19,460 bases of DNA from Desulfonema limicola (GTDB lineage: Bacteria; Desulfobacterota; Desulfobacteria; Desulfobacterales; DYRC01), in contig DYRC01000036.1 of the NCBI GenBank assembly GCA_020718925.1, positions 1 to 19,460 on the forward strand, in the 5' to 3' direction. How positions within the stretch are numbered: position 1 is the stretch's first letter; every line of letters begins with the position of its first letter. The notes under the pieces were generated by a model. That model had not been told where the DNA came from, did not search any database, and saw only the letters and a list, made by a program, of their open reading frames with translations. Made by a program: the position numbers and the translations under genes. Shown piece by piece: positions 1-6,081 of the stretch.

Positions 1-37
1 CCCCTCTCCTTTCAGGGGAGGGGTCGGGGGAGGGGTA
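1..37 (+). repeat. GC-rich palindromic mini-element, copy A
   Basis: The first 23 bases form an inverted repeat (CCCCTCTCC, loop TTTCA, GGGGAGGGG). A purine-rich tail, TCGGGGGAGGGGT, follows. The same stem, loop and tail recur, inverted, inside waaA (11443-11490), and a diverged version lies inside the RND adaptor gene (3175-3209). It is cut by the window edge, so its left boundary is unknown. The reading frame of the downstream transporter is open through it. Confidence 0.8.
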
Positions 38-52
38 AGGGAAAACAGCCGC

Positions 53-955
53 ATGAGCATACGCCAAATGACCGCCGAAACACCGCCGTTTAATCCGTAT
101 CTGGCATTAACACTCGGAATCATATCCATATCCTGCGGCGCGATTTTTGCCCGACTTTCCGGTGAAGCAGACGCGCTGGTGATTTCGGCGTATCGCGTAG
201 GACTGGCAAGCATCGTCTTGTTTCCGATAGCGTGGTTCAACATCAGAGATGAACTCAGATGTCTGTCAATGCCTGATCTCAGGCTTGCCGCATTGTCCGG
301 CTTTTTTTTAGCCATGCACTTTGCAACATGGATTTCTTCGCTCAGATATACATCCGTAGCCAACAGCGTGGTCTTGGTCAACACCAATCCTTTATGGGTC
401 GGCATTCTGACGCCGTTTATCACAAAAGAAAAGATGAGCATGACGACCAAGATCGGCATTCTGTTCAGCGTTATCGGCGGCGTTATTATCAGCATCGGCG
501 ATATATCTTTCGGAAGCAACGCGTTATTGGGCGATGGACTGGCGGTTATCGGGAGCGTGTGCGCGGCGATTTATCTTTTGCTGGGCAGAACCATCCGGCA
601 AAAGCTGTCATTACTTGCATATATCACGCTGTGCTATGGCAGCGCGGCGGTAATTCTTTGGAGTATCGTATTATTCCTGAATTTGCCGATAGCAGGATTC
701 AGCACGAAGACATTTTCCGCCTTATGGGCAATGGCACTGATTCCTCAACTGATCGGGCATACCAGCTATAATTGGTCTTTGAAATGGTTCAGTGCCAACA
801 TGATTGCCATAAGTCTTTTAGGCGAACCCATCGTCTCAACAATTTTAGCGTATGTTCTGTTTGATGAAAGTCTGACATGGGCAAAAGTCATCGGCGGCGG
901 GCTGATTTTATCGGCAATCCGGCTTGCAGCGGCAGGGGAAAGGGAAAAGTGTTAA
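53..955 (+). CDS. DMT-superfamily (EamA) transporter
   Basis: A 300-residue, very hydrophobic protein with about ten predicted membrane helices in two EamA halves (roughly residues 15-150 and 158-295). This is the usual size and layout of drug/metabolite transporters. Family members in the inner membrane export amino acids, nucleotides or other small metabolites; the substrate cannot be read from the sequence. The second half carries the typical LLGEPIVSTILAYVLFDE segment, which resembles the helix 9-10 signature of EamA proteins. The frame is open to the left edge of the window, so an upstream start is formally possible, but the family length supports position 53. No strong ribosome binding site is seen. 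The last codons and the stop lie inside the first heptamer of the repeat array that follows. The gene is convergent with argB. Confidence 0.9.
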   Translation: MSIRQMTAETPPFNPYLALTLGIISISCGAIFARLSGEADALVISAYRVGLASIVLFPIAWFNIRDELRCLSMPDLRLAALSGFFLAMHFATWISSLRYTSVANSVVLVNTNPLWVGILTPFITKEKMSMTTKIGILFSVIGGVIISIGDISFGSNALLGDGLAVIGSVCAAIYLLLGRTIRQKLSLLAYITLCYGSAAVILWSIVLFLNLPIAGFSTKTFSALWAMALIPQLIGHTSYNWSLKWFSANMIAISLLGEPIVSTILAYVLFDESLTWAKVIGGGLILSAIRLAAAGEREKC

Positions 956-1029
956 GTGTTAAGTGTTAAGTGTTAAGAAAATATACATAACACATAACAC
1001 TTAACACTTTTCACATAACACATAACACT
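947..1029. repeat. Heptamer tandem array with inverted arms
   Basis: Four perfect AAGTGTT units run from 947 to 974. After a short A/T loop, the opposite orientation follows as ATAACAC, ATAACAC, TTAACAC (987-1007), then two more ATAACAC (1015-1028). Positions 961-977 and 993-1009 pair over 17 bp with one mismatch. The array fills the whole spacer between two convergent genes and encodes the stop codons of both. It may act as a bidirectional terminator, although it has no classical T tract. Confidence 0.85.
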
Positions 1030-1903
1030 ATATCATTACTTCTGTCCCGATGCCTTTATCCGTGAACAGTTCCAGCAAGAGGGAATGGCGTTTCTTGCCG
1101 TTGATGATATGCGCTTTTTTAACGCCGTTTCTTACTGCGTCCAAGGCGCACTCAATTTTGGGAATCATTCCGCCGGAAATGATATTCTCTCTCACCAGCC
1201 GATCAATATCGCCGACACTCAGCGATGGCATCAGGTTTCCCGATGTATCCGAAACGCCGTCCACATCGGTCAGCAGAATCAGGCGTCTGGCAGTTACAGC
1301 CTTGGCTATGGCTGCGGCGACCAAATCTGCGTTGATATTGTAGGTTTCTCCGGATTCTCCGGCTCCTACCGGCGCAATAATCGGAATAAAGCCCTGATTG
1401 GTCAGCGTGTTGATAATTGCCGGATTAATCTGTGTTACTTCGCCGACCAAGCCCGGATCAATGATTTCCGGCGGCTTGTTTTCATCTTCCTGATAAACAA
1501 TGTGCATTTTTCTGGCGGTAATCAGTCCGCCGTCTTTGCCGCTCAAGCCTACGGCTTTGCCGCCCTGACGGTTGATTTGCATCACAATGGCTTTGTTGAC
1601 TTTGCCACCCAAGACCATTTCCACAACATCCATGGTCGGCGCGTCAGTCAGGCGCATTCCTCTGACAAACTGGGAGCGGATTCCCATCTGATCCAACACT
1701 GTGTTGATCTGAGGACCTCCGCCGTGAACCACTACCGGCTTTAATCCGATAAATTTCAGCAGGGTAACATCTCTTGCAAAATCCTCTTTCAGTTGTTCGT
1801 CCACCATTGCATGACCGCCGTATTTAATCACAATGGTCGTGCCTGAAAATCGGCGGATGTACGGCAGTGCTTCGATCAGAATATCAGCAACATTCGGCTC
1901 CAT
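1028..1903 (-). CDS. argB: Acetylglutamate kinase
   Basis: ArgB phosphorylates N-acetylglutamate, the second step of arginine synthesis, in the cytoplasm. From the ATG at 1903 it is 291 residues, the normal length. Amino-acid-kinase signatures are clear: TIVIKYGGHAM near the start, VVVHGGGPQIN for nucleotide and substrate binding, a central LSGKDGGLI, and NINADLVAAAIA with LILLTDVDGV near the C-terminus. The frame stays open upstream to 1963, but the ATG at 1903 is chosen because AGGAGA precedes it at good spacing and the family begins there. The upstream extension would translate a terminator hairpin. No other arg gene is visible. A promoter and a terminator-like hairpin lie in its leader, which suggests its own regulation. 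Confidence 0.96.
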   Translation of the reverse strand: MEPNVADILIEALPYIRRFSGTTIVIKYGGHAMVDEQLKEDFARDVTLLKFIGLKPVVVHGGGPQINTVLDQMGIRSQFVRGMRLTDAPTMDVVEMVLGGKVNKAIVMQINRQGGKAVGLSGKDGGLITARKMHIVYQEDENKPPEIIDPGLVGEVTQINPAIINTLTNQGFIPIIAPVGAGESGETYNINADLVAAAIAKAVTARRLILLTDVDGVSDTSGNLMPSLSVGDIDRLVRENIISGGMIPKIECALDAVRNGVKKAHIINGKKRHSLLLELFTDKGIGTEVMI

Positions 1904-1914
1904 GGTCTCTCCTG

Positions 1915-1953
1915 TAAAAAAATAAGGTAGTTCCGAATGCTGCAGAACTACCT
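1915..1953 (-). terminator. Intrinsic terminator or attenuator in the argB leader
   Basis: Read on the - strand, AGGTAGTTC (1953-1945) and GAACTACCT (1933-1925) form a perfect 9-bp stem with an 11-base loop. The tract TATTTTTTTA follows at once. It ends only a few bases before the argB ribosome binding site and lies downstream of the predicted argB promoter. It could end transcripts arriving from upstream genes, attenuate argB, or both. No T-box or leader peptide rich in arginine codons was recognised. Confidence 0.7.
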
Positions 1954-1973
1954 GTTTTGTCAATTTTTAATGA

Positions 1974-2002
1974 TTCATATCAAATCTGAGAGATTGCGTC
2001 AA
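1974..2002 (-). promoter_or_regulatory. Predicted sigma70-type promoter for argB
   Basis: On the - strand TTGACG (2002-1997) is followed by a 17-base spacer and TATGAA (1979-1974). Transcription would start near 1967, about 64 bases before the argB ATG. This is a sequence-only prediction. Confidence 0.5.
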
Positions 2003-2125
2003 GGGGAGATTTTTTTCGGACTAAAGCAAGGTCTTAACCAACCTCTGCAATCATTCTATAGCCTGCGGATGCTGTTTTTGCAGCAATCAAATGAAGTCGT
2101 TTCAAAGAATCTTATCCTCTGCTCA

Positions 2126-2315
2126 TCACCGTGGGACAGCAGGCGGCAGGATTTGCCGGTCGATCCCGGAATCGGCGCAACACAACTGGCATGAGTGGTC
2201 ATATCGCCCGTCCGGGCAGCCGGAAGATTGTCGATCTGTACGGTTGCCGAATGGGCGCGTGGCAATGCGGCGAATCCTGCAAGACCATATCTGTCATTCG
2301 TGCGGCAAACGTCAT
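2126..2315 (-). pseudogene. Decayed PAAR-repeat protein remnant
   Basis: From an ATG at 2315 with GGAG upstream, the - strand reads MTFAARMTDMV and then CHAPI, the start of a PAAR-type protein. The frame then breaks. The next frame reads ATVQIDNLPAARTGDMTTHA, a textbook PAAR repeat, followed by CVAPIPGSTGK. After a second shift it reads ILPPAVPR and meets stops. Intact relatives have a proline-rich stretch between the first two parts, so an internal deletion is also likely. PAAR proteins sharpen the tip of type VI secretion or related spikes and often carry effectors. This copy is probably non-functional. It lies 43 bases after the small MNT-like gene, in the same orientation. No other secretion gene is present here. 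Confidence 0.65.
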
Positions 2316-2358
2316 TTATCTCCGTTGGTGAAAAATCTTTGAAATTACTGATTTTTAA

Positions 2359-2631
2359 TTATACAAATTCCGGTTCGGATACTTCCAATCCTTCACCCGA
2401 AGTGATGCTGATTGAATATCCGTAATCCAGCAATATGTCGGTGGATATTTCTGCCGCCATTTCATATAATTCAATTAATCTGTCTTCATCTTTCGGATAA
2501 ATAAGATTCACCCATATATCTTCAGGATTTTCAAAACTCGGTGTAATGCTGACCAGTTGTATTTCGGAAAATTTTTTCTTTAATCTTTCAAAGAGCATAT
2601 AACTTAACTCTTTTTGTTTAAAGTTGAACAT
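2359..2631 (-). CDS. Small MNT-like partner of a HEPN protein
   Basis: A 90-residue acidic protein of uncertain family. It begins 14 bases inside the HEPN gene, with a near-perfect AAAGGAGGT ribosome binding site within that gene, so the two are translationally linked. The segment from about residue 38 (EDIWVNLIYPKDED, then LYEMAAEISTDILLDYGYSI) resembles the second half of minimal nucleotidyltransferases, where an acidic strand is followed by a helix and a strand ending in DYG. The catalytic GS motif and the DxD pair are not present (DIW stands where DxD would be). If related, it is a catalytically dead MNT fold. HEPN-MNT pairs are a known toxin-antitoxin class. The relationship is inferred from context and a weak pattern only. 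Confidence 0.7.
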   Translation of the reverse strand: MFNFKQKELSYMLFERLKKKFSEIQLVSITPSFENPEDIWVNLIYPKDEDRLIELYEMAAEISTDILLDYGYSISITSGEGLEVSEPEFV

Positions 2632-3001
2632 GTTCTACCTCCTTTAAAATTTGAGTCAGAAACTCATCGGCTTTCTTTAATTGTCTCAACGCAACTTTTC
2701 CGGAAGTCTGCATCAGTCTGTAATCAGCATCGTTTCTTATTTCCTGTAAATCTGTCAGATATGATTTCAGACGACTCGGATAAACTTTGCGTCTTTGAAT
2801 CAGTTCGGCAGAAAAATTAGCCTGTGTTGTTTTATGGCTGATCGGTTCGGACTTAATACCGATAGCTGCGAGAGCGGCAACCGCCGCATGTAATGCCGCA
2901 TAATATGATCTGTTTGCCGATGCGTTATAAAGTCCGTTTTCAAACAGCAATTCCGCGGCTTTCAGATTCTCTTTAGCTTTAAGTATAAATTCATTTTTCA
3001 T
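2618..3001 (-). CDS. HEPN-domain protein
   Basis: A 127-residue, mostly helical protein. It opens with an ILKAKENLKAAELLFENG helix, then NRSYYAALHAAVAAL, the typical core of UPF0332-type HEPN domains, and a later EIRNDADY helix start followed by ALRQLKKADEF. HEPN proteins are often RNases or RNA-binding toxins paired with nucleotidyltransferase antitoxins. The classical R-x4-6-H catalytic motif is not seen: the arginine of RNDADY has no histidine at the expected distance, so nuclease activity is doubtful. It starts 15 bases after the RND adaptor stop and overlaps the small gene downstream by 14 bases, forming a two-gene cassette at the end of the operon. Confidence 0.85.
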   Translation of the reverse strand: MKNEFILKAKENLKAAELLFENGLYNASANRSYYAALHAAVAALAAIGIKSEPISHKTTQANFSAELIQRRKVYPSRLKSYLTDLQEIRNDADYRLMQTSGKVALRQLKKADEFLTQILKEVEHVQL

Positions 3002-3016
3002 CCGAATCGTGATTCC

Positions 3017-4153
3017 TCAACCTGCCTTCTGAGATTCTTTTATCTCTACGGCTCTGCCGGGCGTCAGCAAAACATGACCGTCAGTTACAACGCGCTCATC
3101 CGCATTGACGCCTTTTTCCAAAACGGTCTGTCCGTCAATGATCATTCCTGTTTTTACAAGTCGGAGATCAACCACCCCTCCCCTGTCAGGAGAGGGGCTG
3201 AGGTTCACCACATAGACAAATTCGCCGTTCACGCCTGTCTGCACGGCTTTGGACGGCACAATCAACGCGCCTTTGATCTCTGAAAGCTTCAAACTTACCC
3301 GCAAAAACTGCCCGGGCCAAAGTCTGTTGTTTGTATTGGCAAACAGCCCTTTGACCTTGATTGTTCCGGTCGTTTTATCTACCGCATTGTCAATCGCCGC
3401 GAGTTCTCCTTTTTCAGGATTTGTCTCATCGCCCTCAATAAACGCGGTTACTTCGGATTTGCCTTGGGATAACACACGCGAAATGCCCGGAAGATAGCGT
3501 TCAGGCACAGAAAACGTAACATAAATCGGCTGAATCTGATTGATTACCGCAATCGTCCGATCATCGTTGGCTTTGACGACATTTCCCTCATTCACCAGAA
3601 CACTGCCCACTTTTCCTGAAATCGGCGATTTTATGCCGGTATAGTCAAGATCAATGCGGGTGCGTTCTATGCCCGCTTCGTCCAATTTGATGGTGGCTTG
3701 CAAGGCTCTGACATTGGTTTGAACCTGCTCATTCTGCTCTTTGCTGATAACATTTTTTTCTATCAGCCGCCCGTAGCGATTCATATCTTCTTCAGCTTTG
3801 GAAAGCAATGCCGTATCCCGTTCCAGCCTTGCTTTTGCCTCTTTCAACGCGACTTCAAACGGACGCGAATCAATCGTGAACAGAAGTTCCCCTTTGGAAA
3901 CACTTTGTCCGTCCCGAATGCTCTGTTTGTTAATCATTCCGCCGATTTGGGGTTTGATAACAACGGTGCTGTATGCTTCCGCATTTCCGATAGCCTTAAC
4001 TTCAGACGGAACAGTCTTTTCAATAACCTTAGCAACCATGACCGGCACAGGTCTGTTTTTCGCGGCATTTGCAGCAGCATCGTCTTTTTTCTTTTCAAGA
4101 CATGCGCTGTTGAACATTACCAGAATTATCAGGCAGATGATATGTCTTTTCAT
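3017..4153 (-). CDS. RND efflux periplasmic adaptor lipoprotein (HlyD/MFP family)
   Basis: The 378-residue product begins with a lipoprotein signal; the lipobox FNSAC places the lipidated cysteine at residue 18. A lipoyl-like half follows (KPQIGGMINKQSIRDGQSV), then a coiled-coil hairpin at about residues 100-165. The second lipoyl half reads DYTGIKSPISGKVGSV, and beta-barrel and membrane-proximal domains complete the protein. This is the AcrA/MdtA layout. Such adaptors bridge an RND pump in the inner membrane and an outer-membrane channel. No pump or channel gene is adjacent: a four-helix protein precedes it by 4 bases and a HEPN gene follows. The partner must be encoded elsewhere or is lost. 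Near residue 317 the coding sequence contains an in-frame palindromic mini-element (LSPSPDRGG). Confidence 0.92.
   Translation of the reverse strand: MKRHIICLIILVMFNSACLEKKKDDAAANAAKNRPVPVMVAKVIEKTVPSEVKAIGNAEAYSTVVIKPQIGGMINKQSIRDGQSVSKGELLFTIDSRPFEVALKEAKARLERDTALLSKAEEDMNRYGRLIEKNVISKEQNEQVQTNVRALQATIKLDEAGIERTRIDLDYTGIKSPISGKVGSVLVNEGNVVKANDDRTIAVINQIQPIYVTFSVPERYLPGISRVLSQGKSEVTAFIEGDETNPEKGELAAIDNAVDKTTGTIKVKGLFANTNNRLWPGQFLRVSLKLSEIKGALIVPSKAVQTGVNGEFVYVVNLSPSPDRGGVVDLRLVKTGMIIDGQTVLEKGVNADERVVTDGHVLLTPGRAVEIKESQKAG
3171..3211 (-). repeat. GC-rich palindromic mini-element, copy B, in frame in the adaptor gene
   Basis: Positions 3175-3197 read CCCCTCCCC, loop TGTCA, GGAGAGGGG, with a diverged tail to 3209. 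This is the same architecture as copy A. ACCAC occurs at 3171-3175 and again at 3207-3211, exactly 36 bases (12 codons) apart. The reading frame is preserved and adds LSPSPDRGG between the VYVVN strand and VVDLRLVKTG. The 5-bp flank could be chance. Confidence 0.6.
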
Positions 4154-4157
4154 ACGT

Positions 4158-4562
4158 CTATCGTTCCACCGTAATATCCCGCCGCGCCGCAGAAATACTG
4201 ACCGTGAACCCGGCTATCACATCGGTCATGGACATGATGGTTAAAATCAGGAATGAGGCTGTTCCCAAAGGCTTTACCGTGATATATTCAATCAGAAATA
4301 TCACAAACACCAGCATAGACAGCACATGACCGATAATGGATGCCGAAGAGTTTCGGGTGGATTTCAAAATATCGAAATATAAGCAGAATATGCCGATCAT
4401 AATCAGAATATTTTCTACGCTCAGACTGATCACTGCGCCTGAAATCAAGGTGCTTGTGAAAATGACAAGATTCAACGCAGACTGCTCATTTCCCGCATAA
4501 GCCAGAATATTGTAAGCAATCAGCAGATAAGAAAAAAACGGAATATATTTCAATACGTTCAT
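4158..4562 (-). CDS. Conserved-looking four-helix membrane protein, function unknown
   Basis: A 134-residue hydrophobic protein with about four membrane helices: roughly residues 7-25, 29-47, 50-66 with a following short loop, and 78-118, which may be one or two helices. No catalytic or metal-binding motif is recognised, and I cannot name a family. Its tail, SAARRDITVER, is charged and probably cytoplasmic. It begins 2 bases after the thrC stop and ends 4 bases before the RND adaptor start, so it is almost certainly cotranscribed with both. Tight spacing and a clean open frame make it a likely real gene; the function is open. Confidence 0.8.
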   Translation of the reverse strand: MNVLKYIPFFSYLLIAYNILAYAGNEQSALNLVIFTSTLISGAVISLSVENILIMIGIFCLYFDILKSTRNSSASIIGHVLSMLVFVIFLIEYITVKPLGTASFLILTIMSMTDVIAGFTVSISAARRDITVER

Positions 4563-4564
4563 AA

Positions 4565-6061
4565 TTACCTTCGCGTCAATGCCAATGCGGATGCGATTTC
4601 TTCGGATGTGCGCTTCACAAATTGCTGAAATTCTTCCCCATCAAGCGGCTTTCCGGGCGCGGGAACATGGGTCAGGTCTTTGGGGCGAACCAGCGTCGGC
4701 GCATTCATCAATTCAGGGCGGGGAGAAACTTCAAATTCAGGCGGAAATCTGTTTTCAAAATACATTTCCTGAAAACCCGCAAATTTCAAGGCATGAGCCG
4801 TGGAATCCACCACCGCAGTTTCATCCTGATTCACAAAGCCCGTGTTTACGGCATTGACAAGCCCTGCTAAAGATTCTCCGCCATGCGTACAGGCAATATG
4901 CCCGTTGCGGTTGGCTGTCAGTTGCCAGTCCATGATTTCCTGCTCCGTAACTTCAACCACGAACACCCGCTGTTTTCCGGCTTTTTTATTATATTCGTCT
5001 GCCAGATGAATCACGCGCGGCATAGACACCGGATTGCCGATCATCGCCGCCTGCGCGGTGCTGGGTTTGACCGTTACCGGCTCGAATTTGCGCCTGCCAG
5101 CATCCTGCTGATAATACAGATATACCGGATTGGCGTGATGAGACTGCACACCGATAATTTTCGGCAATTCAGTGATAATGCCGGTATCGTAAAATTTCAG
5201 AAAACCGCTCATGACTGCGGTGATATTTCCCGCATTGCCAATCGGCACGACCACAACTTTATTGCTCATGTCATAATCGAAATCCTGAGCAATTTCATAA
5301 GAGTATGATTCCTGCCCCAGAATCCGCCACGCATTTTTGGAATTGAGCAGCGCCACATTGTAAGTATCCGCAAGTGATTCGACTACTTTCATGCAGTCGT
5401 CAAACACGCCGGGAATTTCAAAGACTTTCGCGCCGCTTCCCAAGGGCTGAGACAATTGCTGAGGCGTTACTTTTTTATGCGGCAGCAGCACCGCAGATTT
5501 GATATTGGGCAGATACGAGGCATATAACGCAGCCGCAGCAGAGGTATCGCCGGTAGAAGCGCAGATGGCTAAAATTTCGGACGCATAGCCTTTTTCAATC
5601 AGAAAACGGATATAGCTCATCGCGCTTGCCATGCCGCGATCTTTGAAGGACGCGCTGGGATTCTGCCCGTCATTTTTAAAGAAAAATCGGATATTTGCTT
5701 TATCCTGCATAAACGCATTGGCTTCCACCATCGGCGTATGACCTTCGCCCAGCCAGACCACCGAGGACAGAGGAATGACGGTTCCGATAAATTCATGGTA
5801 GCGATAAATGCCTTTTAATGCCGGGATTTTCAGCATTTTCCGATAGTCAAAAATCCGGCGCCACAATGCTCCGGAAATCTGTCTGAGCCGTTCAGAATGC
5901 TTATCATAAATCAGCAGCACCTCGCCGCAGTCCGGGCAGGTGTAAAGCAGTTTTTCAATGCCGAATTCAGAGCCGCACCCCAGACAGCGATAGATCAACT
6001 CCCCCTTGGCTTGGGGGATAAGATGCGGCTGAATATCTTCGGGAAAATCTTCGGGTATCAT
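4565..6061 (-). CDS. thrC: Threonine synthase with N-terminal zinc ribbon
   Basis: Threonine synthase converts O-phosphohomoserine to threonine with pyridoxal phosphate. The 498-residue protein starts with a zinc ribbon (C26, C29, C42, C45) typical of the long bacterial type. The PLP-binding lysine is in NPSASFKDRGMASAM, at about residue 140. Further PLP-fold marks are CASTGDTSAAAALYA and VVVPIGNAGNITA. The start at 6061 has AGGAAAG about 8 bases upstream. It lies 20 bases after the large DUF3426-type gene and 2 bases before the four-helix membrane protein gene, in the middle of the - strand run. No other threonine genes are present. Confidence 0.96.
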   Translation of the reverse strand: MIPEDFPEDIQPHLIPQAKGELIYRCLGCGSEFGIEKLLYTCPDCGEVLLIYDKHSERLRQISGALWRRIFDYRKMLKIPALKGIYRYHEFIGTVIPLSSVVWLGEGHTPMVEANAFMQDKANIRFFFKNDGQNPSASFKDRGMASAMSYIRFLIEKGYASEILAICASTGDTSAAAALYASYLPNIKSAVLLPHKKVTPQQLSQPLGSGAKVFEIPGVFDDCMKVVESLADTYNVALLNSKNAWRILGQESYSYEIAQDFDYDMSNKVVVVPIGNAGNITAVMSGFLKFYDTGIITELPKIIGVQSHHANPVYLYYQQDAGRRKFEPVTVKPSTAQAAMIGNPVSMPRVIHLADEYNKKAGKQRVFVVEVTEQEIMDWQLTANRNGHIACTHGGESLAGLVNAVNTGFVNQDETAVVDSTAHALKFAGFQEMYFENRFPPEFEVSPRPELMNAPTLVRPKDLTHVPAPGKPLDGEEFQQFVKRTSEEIASALALTRR

Positions 6062-6081
6062 GATGATCTTTCCTGTTTTTT

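Noticed and set aside
1085..1744. A 219-codon + strand frame opposite argB
   Set aside because: It is fully covered by a certain argB on the other strand and has no recognisable domain.
1904..1963. N-terminal extension of argB starting at the TTG at 1963
   Set aside because: It would translate the terminator hairpin; family length and a good ribosome site support the ATG at 1903.
5999..6021. Palindrome CCCCCTTGGCTTGGGGG in the thrC start region, possibly another in-frame mini-element
   Set aside because: The encoded LIPQAKGEL fits the normal threonine synthase N-terminus, and the stem lacks the family's loop and tail.
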